NCBI RefSeq assembly: GCF_004123835.1
Contig: NZ_MZMU01000019.1
Span: 62,001-126,000, forward strand
From: Rhizobium leguminosarum
GTDB taxonomy: Bacteria > Pseudomonadota > Alphaproteobacteria > Rhizobiales > Rhizobiaceae
Length of the DNA: 64,000 bases
Direction of reading: 5' to 3'
How positions within the stretch are numbered: position 1 is the stretch's first letter; every line of letters begins with the position of its first letter. Below the pieces are notes generated by a model that was given only the letters and a program-made list of their open reading frames with translations, made no database searches and had not been told where the DNA came from. Shown piece by piece: positions 1 to 9,109 of this stretch. The translations under genes were made by a program, and so were the position numbers.

Positions 1-1
1 G

Positions 2-154
2 GTGGAGGACGATATCGATCCGCATGCGATCCGCGCGCACTCGCTGAAATTCTCTTCTGCCGTGTTTCGCGACCGGCTGTCCAGCCTGATCGAGCAGCAA
101 CTGACCACCCATGGCGACCGATCCGCCGACATCTGCGGAAGACGACCGGGCTGA
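2..154 (+). CDS. C-terminal fragment of a probable glycosyltransferase (truncated by window edge)
   Basis: An open frame enters from the left edge and ends at TGA 152-154, giving about 50 residues. It contains a stretch like 'AHSLKFSSAVFRDRL' followed by a short helix. This resembles the C-terminal tail of GT-B fold (group 1) glycosyltransferases, where an F-S-x-x-x-F-R pattern is common. The next genes are a polysaccharide flippase and a secreted glucanase, which fits an exopolysaccharide assembly locus. No start codon, ribosome site or catalytic region is visible, so the assignment rests on the tail pattern and context only. The frame is clear, the function uncertain. Confidence 0.5.
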   Translation: MEDDIDPHAIRAHSLKFSSAVFRDRLSSLIEQQLTTHGDRSADICGRRPG

Positions 155-223
155 CGGGAAGAAGTGGAGCTGCCCGTCTTGCCGCTGCGACCGAAACCGT
201 CGACGAGGAATAGAAAATAGATC

Positions 224-1705
224 ATGTCAAGCGTATCTCAGAGGACGGCGACGGCGAGTATCTGGAGCATCAGCGGAAAGTTCCTGGCGCGACTGCTCGA
301 TTTCGTCAGCCTCCTGATCCTCGCAAGGCTTTTGAGCCCGGCGGATTTCGGCCTTGTCGCCATCGCGACCTCGGTTCTGATCATCGTCGAGACAATCCTG
401 GACCTGCCGCTGACGCAGGCCCTGATGCGCCAGCCGTCGCCTTCGGACGATATGTTTGCCACCGCCCTTACCCTCAGCCTGCTTCGAGGCGTGGCCATCA
501 GCACGCTGATGATGATCATCTCCTGGCCGATGGCTCTGATCTATGACGATTCCCGGCTTTTCTCCCTTGTCGCCGTGCTCTCCATCGCGCCTGCTATGCG
601 CAGTGTGATCAGCCCGCGCATGGTTCTGTTCATGCAGCGGTTCGATTTCAAACGCGAATTCGCACTCGATCTCATCACCAAAGGGGCGACACTGCTGTTC
701 GGTGTCGGGGTGGCGGTCGCGACCGGCAGCTATTGGGGACTGGCAATCGGCGCGGTTGCAGGCCCGACCGCCGCGGCGATCACCTCCTATATCTTTGCGC
801 CGATGCGACCGAGGTTCAGCCTTTCCGAGTGGAAGCACTTCCAGGACATGATCAGCTGGAACACCGTCTCGCAGCTGCTGAGTTCGATCAACTGGCAACT
901 GGATCGCCTGCTTTTGCCACGCTTTACGGGCCTGTCGACTTTCGGCGCCTTCAGCGTCGCCGACAATATCGCGGGTATTCCATACCAGACCTTCGTCGGG
1001 CCATTGTTGCGTCCGCTGATGGCGGCATTCTCGACCGTCGATGACCGTCGCAATCTGATCGCTGCCTATCTGAAGGCGACGAACGCCATCACTTTCGTGG
1101 CAGCGCCCATCCTCATCGCGCTCGCTTTGCTTGCCGAGCCGGCCGTGCGGATCATCGTCGGCGAGAAATGGGCATCCGCCGCGCCGATTCTGCAGTGGTT
1201 GTGCATCGGCAGTCTGCTCGGTCTTCCGACGAACATGATGCCGCCATTGGCTATGGTGCTCAACAAAACCCGTTATCTCGCTCTCCGGATGTTTGCCGAG
1301 TTCGCCGTCAGGGTTCCGGTCACCATCCTGGGCATTGTCTATTTTCAGGTGGCAGGAGCACTGGGCGCGCGGATCGTGGCGGTGCTTGTCGCCTATGCCG
1401 CATCGCTGATCATCACGCGGCGGCTGATCGGTGCGACGTTCGCCGCTCAGTTGCACGCCTTTTTGCGGCCTCTGGCCGCGAGCTTGCCGATGATCGCTTT
1501 CCTGCTGTGGATGGAGCCGATGCTCGCCGCCATGCCTGTCGGCCTCAACCTGATCGTCAGCCTGGCGCTTTGCGGCGGGGCAGCAGTGGCGATCTTCTGG
1601 GCCTTCGCGCTGCTCGTGTGGCAGGTTGTCGGAAGGCCCGACGGCATCGAGACCATCGTCGTCCAAAGGCTCATGCCGCGACGAAACGGAGTTCTCATCT
1701 CATGA
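224..1705 (+). CDS. Polysaccharide/oligosaccharide flippase (Wzx-like, MOP superfamily)
   Basis: The 493-residue protein is hydrophobic throughout, with about 12-14 predicted membrane helices. Its N-terminus 'ASIWSISGKFLARLLDF' and the following 'ILARLLSPADFGLVAIA' are characteristic of the polysaccharide-biosynthesis branch of the MOP exporters. These proteins flip undecaprenyl-linked repeat units across the inner membrane for EPS or LPS assembly. A GAGGAA element at 205-210 lies 13 bases before the ATG, rather far. The neighbours are a glycosyltransferase tail upstream and a GH16 glucanase downstream. Length is normal for the family. Whether it serves EPS, capsule or O-antigen cannot be decided from the sequence. 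Confidence 0.9.
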   Translation: MSSVSQRTATASIWSISGKFLARLLDFVSLLILARLLSPADFGLVAIATSVLIIVETILDLPLTQALMRQPSPSDDMFATALTLSLLRGVAISTLMMIISWPMALIYDDSRLFSLVAVLSIAPAMRSVISPRMVLFMQRFDFKREFALDLITKGATLLFGVGVAVATGSYWGLAIGAVAGPTAAAITSYIFAPMRPRFSLSEWKHFQDMISWNTVSQLLSSINWQLDRLLLPRFTGLSTFGAFSVADNIAGIPYQTFVGPLLRPLMAAFSTVDDRRNLIAAYLKATNAITFVAAPILIALALLAEPAVRIIVGEKWASAAPILQWLCIGSLLGLPTNMMPPLAMVLNKTRYLALRMFAEFAVRVPVTILGIVYFQVAGALGARIVAVLVAYAASLIITRRLIGATFAAQLHAFLRPLAASLPMIAFLLWMEPMLAAMPVGLNLIVSLALCGGAAVAIFWAFALLVWQVVGRPDGIETIVVQRLMPRRNGVLIS

Positions 1706-1755
1706 TTGAGACAAGTGTCACCCAACGATTGGTTTGGCGTTTTCGGAGGAGCAGA

Positions 1756-2583
1756 ATGCGTTACGGAATATCTTCTAAGGCTCTGGGTTTGCTTATCGTT
1801 CTTGGTTTGGGCGCGTTGCCCGGCCAGCCCAGCGTGGCCCAGGAACCGCTCAACATCGATGCGTACCAGCTGACGTTCGAGGAGAGTTTCGACAGTCTCG
1901 ACGTCTCGGCCTGGGGGGAGAGAAGCTCCCGCTGGATCGCCCATACGCCCTGGAACGGCGATTTCGGTGACGCCCGCTTCACAGATCCGGCCCCCGGCTT
2001 TCCGTTTACCACCGATCAGGGAATTCTGAAGATCGAAGCGCGCAAGGAGGCCGATGGAACCTGGCGCTCGGGCCTGCTGTCGTCGGTGAACCCGAAAGGC
2101 GAAGGGTTCTCGCAGCAGTTCGGCTATTTCGAAGCAAAGATGAAGCTGCCGCCGGGCAAGGGTGTCTGGCCGGCCTTCTGGCTCATCGGGCTCGACCGGT
2201 CGAAATACACCGCCGAGATCGACGTGCTGGAATATTATGGACGCGCGCCCTACGAATTCAGCATGGGCTTTCATATCTGGCGTCAGAGCCAGGGCGGCCA
2301 GAACAGCACCGGCGGCCATTGGCAAAAGGTTCAGGACGGAATTTTGAACAGCGAATATCACACCTACGGCGTCGATATCCAAGCCGATAAAACGAGCTTC
2401 TACTTCGACCGTCAGTTCATCTGGAGCTTCGACACGCCGAAGGAATTCCACATGCCGTTCTATCCGCTGGTGAACCTGGCACTCGGCTCGGGTTGGCCGA
2501 TCGATGAAACGCCGAATCCTTCCATTCTGCTCGTCGACTATATTCACGTCTACCAGCGCAAGCCCACTGACGCAGCGAATTGA
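1756..2583 (+). CDS. Secreted family 16 glycoside hydrolase (beta-glucanase, ExoK/lichenase-like)
   Basis: The 275-residue product starts at ATG 1756, set by the strong ribosome site CGGAGGAG at 1744-1751. Residues 1-28 form a Sec signal peptide ending near 'SVAQ'. The rest is a GH16 beta-jelly roll carrying the catalytic signature EIDVLE at residues 154-159, in which E154 would be the nucleophile and E159 the acid/base. Several aromatic residues sit in the expected substrate cleft. GH16 enzymes of rhizobia cleave beta-1,3/1,4 linkages and trim succinoglycan-type exopolysaccharide or plant mixed-linkage glucans. Its position directly after a flippase gene supports polymer-length processing. 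All motif residues are intact; the exact substrate is inferred. Confidence 0.92.
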   Translation: MRYGISSKALGLLIVLGLGALPGQPSVAQEPLNIDAYQLTFEESFDSLDVSAWGERSSRWIAHTPWNGDFGDARFTDPAPGFPFTTDQGILKIEARKEADGTWRSGLLSSVNPKGEGFSQQFGYFEAKMKLPPGKGVWPAFWLIGLDRSKYTAEIDVLEYYGRAPYEFSMGFHIWRQSQGGQNSTGGHWQKVQDGILNSEYHTYGVDIQADKTSFYFDRQFIWSFDTPKEFHMPFYPLVNLALGSGWPIDETPNPSILLVDYIHVYQRKPTDAAN

Positions 2584-2611
2584 ACAACTGAGGGGGATAG
2601 CCGTTCCGTCG

Positions 2612-2825
2612 CTAAAGCGCGTCGCGATCTTTCAGATTCGCTCCTCGCGCTTTAGGTCCTTGTTTTTACGCACGTCGTTGTCGCAAAACCGCTGCACACT
2701 TTTGCGCGACATGCTCTAGAACAGGATGATTTTAGGCCGGGTCGGCCTAAAATCATCCTGTTCTACATTATATAGTTAGAGCATGATGTCGTCCGAAAAC
2801 CGATCACACTTTTCGGCATCATGCT

Positions 2826-2827
<2 letters not shown>
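2612..2827. repeat. Rhizobium-type intergenic palindromic mosaic element (RIME-like), three hairpins
   Basis: Three inverted repeats occur in tandem between convergent genes. Hairpin A has arms 2612-2621 and 2646-2655. Hairpin B is a perfect 21-bp palindrome with arms 2718-2738 and 2744-2764 around a 5-base loop. Hairpin C has arms 2778-2788 and 2817-2827, with an inner pairing of CCGAAAA and TTTTCGG. The words GCTCTAG and AGAGCATGATG recur at the module edges. This modular palindromic layout is typical of the RIME repeats known from Rhizobium genomes. The right arm runs into the stop codon of the ABC ATPase gene on the minus strand. It may also act as a bidirectional terminator. Confidence 0.8.
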
Positions 2828-3895
<1,068 letters not shown>

Positions 3896-3899
<4 letters not shown>

Positions 3900-4825
3900 C
3901 GCAAGGATTCCTGAAGAGATGTCGGGCCGCCATAGTTGCGGGGAAGAGTCGAGATGGCGCGCGAGGCAACCTCGGTTCCCGTCATCAGACAGGAAACCAG
4001 CGGCTCACCGCTTGCGAGCGCGGCGAGAAAGGCGGCGTTGAAGACATCGCCGGCGCCGATCGTATCGATGACTTCGACAACGGGTGCCGTCATCGAAACC
4101 AAGCTGCCGTCCGGCCCGATCGCGAGAGCGCCGTCCGGGCCGCGTTTGACGACGACGATCGCACCCGCCGGCATATGCGACCTGATGTGACGCGCGGCCT
4201 CGATCGGATCGGCAATGCCGGCAAGCGTCGTCGATTCGACCTCGTTCAGCAGCGCGACACCGCTGCGGGAGAGCCAGGCGCGTGTCGTTACGCAATTCTC
4301 GTCGGTCCAGCCGTCGAGCGGCCAGCCGGTATCGAGCGCGACGGTGATGCCATGGCTGTCGGCCCAGTCGAAGAACTTGCCGTATTCTTCTGTCAGATCG
4401 TCGGTCAGGAACGAGCCGCAGAGAAGCGCGTAGCCGCCCTGCAGTCTTGCGCCCTCGATGACCGCGAAGACGTCTGCCAGGCTGAAACGCGGCAGGTGGC
4501 CTCTCGTCGTGAAGAAGGTGCGCTCGCCGTCCGGATGGGTGATGCCGACGGAGAGCGTCGTTTTCTCAGGACGTACCGGCCACTTGTCGGAACGGTGGCC
4601 GAAGGCTTCGCTCAGCCAGCGGCCGAACTGATCACTGCCGATATTGGCGGCGATCTCGAATTCGACGCCGAGCGCTTGCCAGGCGAGCGCGCTGTTGCCG
4701 GCGGCTCCGCCGACCCGCAACTCGTCATGGTCGACGATGATTTCCGTCCCGGCCTTCGGCCAGGGGGCGGCCGGTCCAAGGATCAGGTCGACATTGACGT
4801 TGCCGATGACTGCAAGCGGCCGCAT
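3896..4825 (-). CDS. PfkB/ribokinase-family carbohydrate kinase
   Basis: The 309-residue protein has the PfkB fold. The N-terminal 'GNVNVDLILG' and 'VGGAAGNSALAWQALG' segments match signature 1 for sugar binding. Near the C-terminus, 'DTIGAGDVFNAAFLAAL' matches signature 2 with the catalytic Asp and anion-hole GAGD. It should phosphorylate a sugar or sugar adduct in the cytoplasm. Its gene starts immediately after the stop of the SIS-domain gene (TGAATG, no gap) and ends overlapping the importer ATPase gene. An SIS protein, a PfkB kinase and an importer in one operon resemble fructoselysine (frl) or amino-sugar catabolic sets, but the substrate cannot be told from sequence. Confidence 0.9.
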
Positions 4826-5848
4826 TCATTCGCTCCGGGTGATTTTGGTGGATCGAACCGGCGTTCCGGCATTCTCCACGCGGGCATCTGCAAAGGCGAT
4901 CATCAGCCGCTGGGCGACCGGCAGCATGGCGAAGATCGCGGCAAGGCCCGTTGCCGGAACAAAGCGGATCGTCACCGCGCCGGCGACCGGCGCTTGCCCG
5001 GATGCGTCGAACAGGATGACCGGAGCGCCGGTCTCGACGGCGGACACTGCCATTGCCGTCACCAGGTCGGCGGTTTCGTCCATGCCTCGAAACAGCACAA
5101 CGCCGATCTCCGGCCCCAGCATCTCCATCGGACCGTGGCGCAGCTGGCCGCCTTCGAGCGAGAAGCAGGGACGGCGCGACAGCTCGGTCAATCCGAGCGC
5201 GAGCGCCTCGGCGATACCCTGCAGCCGGCGGCCTGACGTGACAATGGTCGCGACGTTTTCGAGCGCGGTGAGGGCGGCGGCGATGTCATGGTCTTCCGGC
5301 GTCTTGAGGGCGGCAAGGGCGGCGTCAGGATCTTCGCCGAGGGCGGCGAGGATCGCCAGATGCAGGGCGAAGGTTACCGTCAGGCTGCGGGTCGCGGCGA
5401 AGGCAAGCTCGGTGCCGCCGCTGCCCACCAGCGACGGGGCAGTTCTTGCGAGGAAGGAGCCGCCTTCGAGCGTCAGGCCGAAGGTCTCCTGCGTGCCGCC
5501 GGTCTCGCTGAACCAGCGCACGACCTCAGCACTTTCGCCGGATTGCGAGGTGACGAAGATTGTCCTGCCGGCCATCGGCAGCGGCTGGCCGAGTTGCTCG
5601 GACAGCGGCAAGGCGAGGGCATCGATGCCGAGCGCGCGGTAGAGCGGCTCGACTGCCCGGTTGACGGCATGCGAACCGCCCATGCCGATCAGCAGCAGCC
5701 GGCCGGTCCGCTTCAGCGATGCAGCGGCCTTGGCGGCCATCGGCCGGTCCGCTTCATAGGAGGCGATCGCATCGGCATGCTGGCGTGCCATTTCGCGATC
5801 GATCGCTATAAGTCCGGCCGGCCGGATTCTTTTGTCTGTCATGTTCAT
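4826..5848 (-). CDS. SIS-domain sugar isomerase/deglycase (GlmS C-terminal/FrlB/AgaS type)
   Basis: The 340-residue protein carries two SIS domains. The first has 'LLLIGMGGSHAVNRAVEP' and the phosphate-binding 'VTSQSGESAEVV'. The second includes 'EGGQLRHGPMEML', matching the E-x-x-x-x-HGP loop of GlmS-type isomerases and FrlB-type deglycases. No glutaminase domain is present, so it is not a full GlmS. Such proteins isomerise or deaminate aldose/ketose 6-phosphates or split Amadori-product phosphates. The ATG overlaps the stop of the upstream permease gene by four bases, and the PfkB kinase gene follows without a gap. Kinase plus SIS enzyme suggests phosphorylation followed by isomerisation or deglycation. 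Confidence 0.87.
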   Translation of the reverse strand: MNMTDKRIRPAGLIAIDREMARQHADAIASYEADRPMAAKAAASLKRTGRLLLIGMGGSHAVNRAVEPLYRALGIDALALPLSEQLGQPLPMAGRTIFVTSQSGESAEVVRWFSETGGTQETFGLTLEGGSFLARTAPSLVGSGGTELAFAATRSLTVTFALHLAILAALGEDPDAALAALKTPEDHDIAAALTALENVATIVTSGRRLQGIAEALALGLTELSRRPCFSLEGGQLRHGPMEMLGPEIGVVLFRGMDETADLVTAMAVSAVETGAPVILFDASGQAPVAGAVTIRFVPATGLAAIFAMLPVAQRLMIAFADARVENAGTPVRSTKITRSE

Positions 5849-6690
5849 CCCTTGACGCCGCCGCTGGTGAGCCCCGAAATCAGGGCGCGTTGCATGACGA
5901 GACCGATCAGCACCGGAGGCAGGGCGGCGAGCACGCCTGCCGTCGCGATCAGTCCGTAATCGGAAACGCGGCCGCCGGCGAGATCGGCAATGGCGACGGT
6001 CAGCGTCTTGGCGCGCTGGTCCGAAGTGAAGAGCAGCGCATAGAAGAATTCATCCCAGGCAAGCAGGAAGGCAAAGAGGCTTGACGTCGCCACCACGGGG
6101 GCCGCCAGCGGCAGCGTGATGATCCTGAGCGTCTGGAACAGGCCGGCGCCGTCGATCATCGCGGCGGATTCGATCTCGCGCGGGATGGAATCGAAACCCG
6201 ACTTCATCAGCCAGGTGGTAAAGGGCGCAAGGATGGTGAGATAGACGAGGGCAAGGCCGAAGACGTTGTTCAGCATGCCGAGATGGGAGAGGCCCATATA
6301 GAGCGGCACGGCAAGCGCCACCGGCGGCAGCATGTAGGTGGCGATCACCATCGACAGCGACCAGCCGACCGAAGGCGTGCGCGACACAGCCCAGCCGGCC
6401 GGAATGGCGAGTGCGATGGCGGCGATCGTCGCCATGCCCGCCACCTCGATGCTGTTGCGCAGCGACGAGGTGAAGGCGGCGCCGGCGCTGTTTTCGAGCG
6501 TCGAGAGCAGCACGCCGTAGCGAGAGAAATCCGCCGTCTGCGGCCACCAGCGCAGCGGCTTTGCCGCAAGGTCGGCGGCCGGCGAGATGCTCATGATGAA
6601 TAGCCACAGGATCGGCGCCAGGATGACGGCGGCAAGCAGCAGCGCGCAGAGGTAGATGAAGGCGGAAAAGAGCGGGCTCTGGCGTTCCAT
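5845..6690 (-). CDS. Sugar ABC importer permease, MalG-like
   Basis: The start is ATG 6690, giving 281 residues ('MERQSPLFSAFIYLCA'). A longer upstream open frame is overlap with the preceding permease gene. About six membrane helices are predicted. The cytoplasmic EAA loop appears as 'PREIESAAMIDGAGLFQTLR' and couples to the ATPase encoded at the end of the operon. It pairs with the MalF-like permease whose stop overlaps this start by one base (TGATG). The downstream SIS gene start overlaps this gene's stop by four bases. Membership of the MalFG/CUT1 family is clear. Confidence 0.93.
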   Translation of the reverse strand: MERQSPLFSAFIYLCALLLAAVILAPILWLFIMSISPAADLAAKPLRWWPQTADFSRYGVLLSTLENSAGAAFTSSLRNSIEVAGMATIAAIALAIPAGWAVSRTPSVGWSLSMVIATYMLPPVALAVPLYMGLSHLGMLNNVFGLALVYLTILAPFTTWLMKSGFDSIPREIESAAMIDGAGLFQTLRIITLPLAAPVVATSSLFAFLLAWDEFFYALLFTSDQRAKTLTVAIADLAGGRVSDYGLIATAGVLAALPPVLIGLVMQRALISGLTSGGVKG

Positions 6691-7577
6691 CAGGCAGCAC
6701 TCCCGGCCGTCTTGCGCACCAGAGCCGCATAGCCGGCAGCAAGCAGCGTCACCAGCAGCGTGACGATCAACGCCAGCGATGCACCCAAGCCCGCCCGCTG
6801 GAAGGAGAAGGCTTCCTGATAGACGAGGATCGACAGGGTGCGCGTGCTGTTGGCCGGACCGCCGCGGGTCATGACCCAGATGATGTCGAACACCTTGAAG
6901 GCCTCGATCGTGCGCAGCACCAGGGCCACCATCAATGGACCGGCGAGATAGGGCAGGATGACGAAGCGGAAGCGGGCGAAAGCGCCGGCGCCGTCGACCA
7001 GCGAGGCGGCGGTGATGTCGCGCGGCACGGCCTGGAGTGCGGCGAGCGCGATCAGCGCAACAAGCGGGAAATTCTTCCAGCAATCGGCGACGATGAGGGC
7101 CGCCAGCGCCGTGCCCGGTTCGCCGAGCCAGGAGCGGTAGGCCTCCAGCAGGCCGAGTTGGGTCAGCGCGGCGTTCAGCGCACCATACTCCGGATTGTAG
7201 ATCAGCCGCCAGAGCGTGGCGTTGACGACGGTCGGCAGCGCCCAGGGCAGGATCATCAGGGCGCGAAGCGCGGTGCGGCCGCGAAACTGCTGGTTCAATA
7301 GCAGGGCTGCCAGCACGCCGATCACCATTTCGGCGGCGACCGAGACGATCGCAAACCACGCGGTGGTGATCAGCGTGCGCTGGAAATTCGAGCCGGAGAT
7401 CATCTTCACGTAATTGTCGATGCCGACGAAGTTTCCTTCCGTGCCGACAAGCTTGGCGTCAGTGAAGGAGAGGCCGACGGTATCGATCAGAGGCCAGCCA
7501 ATGACGGATATCATGACCACGAGAAGCGGCAGCATCAAAAGCCACGCGCGGGTTGTCAGCCAAGTGCCCGACATCAA
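6690..7577 (-). CDS. Sugar ABC importer permease, MalF-like
   Basis: The 295-residue inner-membrane protein has about six helices. The EAA coupling loop is seen as 'PRDITAASLVDGAGAFARFR'. The periplasmic N-terminal segment 'VGTEGNFVGIDNYVKMI' is typical of CUT1 MalF-type permeases. It forms the heterodimeric channel with the MalG-like subunit encoded immediately downstream, with a one-base overlap. The upstream neighbour is the solute-binding protein gene, separated by about 70 bases that contain a stem-loop. No substrate can be inferred. Confidence 0.93.
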   Translation of the reverse strand: MMSGTWLTTRAWLLMLPLLVVMISVIGWPLIDTVGLSFTDAKLVGTEGNFVGIDNYVKMISGSNFQRTLITTAWFAIVSVAAEMVIGVLAALLLNQQFRGRTALRALMILPWALPTVVNATLWRLIYNPEYGALNAALTQLGLLEAYRSWLGEPGTALAALIVADCWKNFPLVALIALAALQAVPRDITAASLVDGAGAFARFRFVILPYLAGPLMVALVLRTIEAFKVFDIIWVMTRGGPANSTRTLSILVYQEAFSFQRAGLGASLALIVTLLVTLLAAGYAALVRKTAGSAA

Positions 7578-7605
7578 GGCGACCCTTCTTCCTTATAGGT
7601 TTTGG

Positions 7606-7637
7606 AGACCGGGCGACGGCAGGTGCCGCCCGGGTCT
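7606..7637 (-). terminator. Stem-loop after binding-protein gene (partial terminator or mRNA stabiliser)
   Basis: An imperfect inverted repeat, AGACCGGGCG... paired with ...GCCGCCCGGGTCT, lies between the binding-protein stop at 7648 and the permease start at 7577. No long T-run follows on the minus strand. It is better read as a stabilising or partially terminating hairpin that raises binding-protein expression relative to the permeases. Confidence 0.55.
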
Positions 7638-7647
7638 TCATGCTTGA

Positions 7648-8886
7648 TCAGAGGCCGCTATTGTCGGCGGCCGACTTCAGCGCGTCCTCGGGAGAGGACT
7701 GGCCAAGCAGCGATTCCTGGATCGCCTGCTGCAGCGCGGTCGAGAGCTCCTGATATTTCGGCGTCGTCGGACGCGGATACATCGCAGCAAGGCCGATCTT
7801 GGCGGCGGAGATCAACTCTTCCTGGCCCTTGGTGACGGCCGGGTCCTCATAGGACGACGCCCAGATCGGCAGGCTGAGCTTTGCATAGGCATTCTGCGTC
7901 GCCTGCGAGGTCATGAAGGTGATGTATTTCCAGGCCTCATCAGGATGCTGGCTGGCCGAGGTGATGCCGAGGCCCATCGAGCCGTTGACGGCCGACGCCT
8001 CGCTCTTGCCGGCAATGCCCGGCGCCGGCACGACGCCGACCTTGCCCGCGACCTTGCTGTCCTTCGGATTGTTGGCCATGTTGTACATGTAGGTCCAGTT
8101 CAGCGCGAAGGCGGCATCGCCGTTTTCGAAGACCTTGCGGACGTCCTCTTCCAGGAATTCCTTGGAATTCGGATTGGTCAGGCCCGAGGAATAGCTGGCA
8201 ACCATGTATTTCAGCGCATCGAGGCCGCCGCCGGTTTGGAAGGCCGGCTTGCCGTCCTTCAGGAAATCGCCGCCATAGGCGCTGACGAGCGTAGTGTAGT
8301 CGCAGATCGCGGCTTCGGCTTGCGACCAGCTCCAGGCGATCGGCGTGGCGAGCAGGCCCTTGTCCTTGATCGTCTTTGCCTGCTCGGTTAGCTCGTCCCA
8401 GGTTTTCGGCGGCGCCTTGATGCCGGCCTTTTCGAGGATTTCCTTGTTATAGAACAGATATTTGGTGTCGAGGATCCACGGCATGCCGTAATATTTGCCG
8501 TCATATTGCACGGTGGTCCAGGCACCCGGCAGCACGCCCTTCTTCATCTCGTCGGTGACGCGAGAGGAGACGTCGACCAGGACCTTGTTGGTGGCGTATT
8601 CGGCCGGCCAGATGACGTCGAAGAGGACGACGTCGTAACCGCCGCCGGAACCCTGCGCCAGCACCGTCTTGTCGTGCAGGCCTTCATAGGGAACGAATTC
8701 GAGATTGACCTTGATATCAGGGTTCGCCTTGGCGAAGGCGTCGGTCATGGCGCGCACATCGGCCTCACTATAGGCGGCCTGCGCCATGAACAGCGCGTTC
8801 AGCGTCGTTTCGGCGAAAGCGTGCGGTGCAAAGGATGCGCCGATCAAGGCCGCACCGAGAAGCGTCTTGTTAAAGGATTTCAGCAT
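7648..8886 (-). CDS. Sugar ABC importer solute-binding protein (family 1)
   Basis: The 412-residue periplasmic protein starts at ATG 8886, chosen because GGAGG lies 7 bases upstream and because this start gives a clean signal peptide ending in 'PHAFA' near residue 25. The frame can be extended 10 codons upstream without support. The body shows the CUT1 binding-protein pattern: 'AYSEADVRAMTDAFAKANP', then 'YGMPWILDTKYLFYNKEI', then 'KTWDEL'. It is the first gene of the leftward importer operon and faces a ROK-family regulator across a 223-bp promoter region. Ligand identity is unknown. Confidence 0.94.
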   Translation of the reverse strand: MLKSFNKTLLGAALIGASFAPHAFAETTLNALFMAQAAYSEADVRAMTDAFAKANPDIKVNLEFVPYEGLHDKTVLAQGSGGGYDVVLFDVIWPAEYATNKVLVDVSSRVTDEMKKGVLPGAWTTVQYDGKYYGMPWILDTKYLFYNKEILEKAGIKAPPKTWDELTEQAKTIKDKGLLATPIAWSWSQAEAAICDYTTLVSAYGGDFLKDGKPAFQTGGGLDALKYMVASYSSGLTNPNSKEFLEEDVRKVFENGDAAFALNWTYMYNMANNPKDSKVAGKVGVVPAPGIAGKSEASAVNGSMGLGITSASQHPDEAWKYITFMTSQATQNAYAKLSLPIWASSYEDPAVTKGQEELISAAKIGLAAMYPRPTTPKYQELSTALQQAIQESLLGQSSPEDALKSAADNSGL

Positions 8887-9046
8887 TGCAGCCTCCAGTT
8901 TTTGACATTTACGCATTGCCGAGGGCGGTCCTCCGCCATCGGTGTTCGAGAGGGCACGCGCGAAAAGCGTGCCGGTTTGTCGTCTCGGAGCGTCGTCAGA
9001 GCCGTTGCCCGGCTCCTGCGTTCCCTGGAACTCTCCGGTTCCTCAT

Positions 9047-9067
9047 TAAGTCAAGTGTCTTGACTTA
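9047..9067. promoter_or_regulatory. Candidate ROK-regulator operator in the divergent promoter region
   Basis: A perfect palindrome, TAAGTCAAG-TGT-CTTGACTTA, has 9-bp arms and a 3-bp centre. It lies 43 bases before the ROK gene start and about 160 bases before the importer start. A further half-site, AGTCAAG, occurs at 9091-9097. Its position between divergently transcribed regulator and target genes is the normal place for an autoregulatory operator. Binding is inferred, not shown. Confidence 0.6.
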
Positions 9068-9109
9068 TTACTTCTTCAACATTCTATTGGAGTCAAGAGG
9101 GAATTGCAC

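Noticed and set aside
1168..1755. Upstream extension of the GH16 gene by 196 codons
   Set aside because: It overlaps the flippase gene in another frame. The signal peptide and strong ribosome site place the start at 1756.
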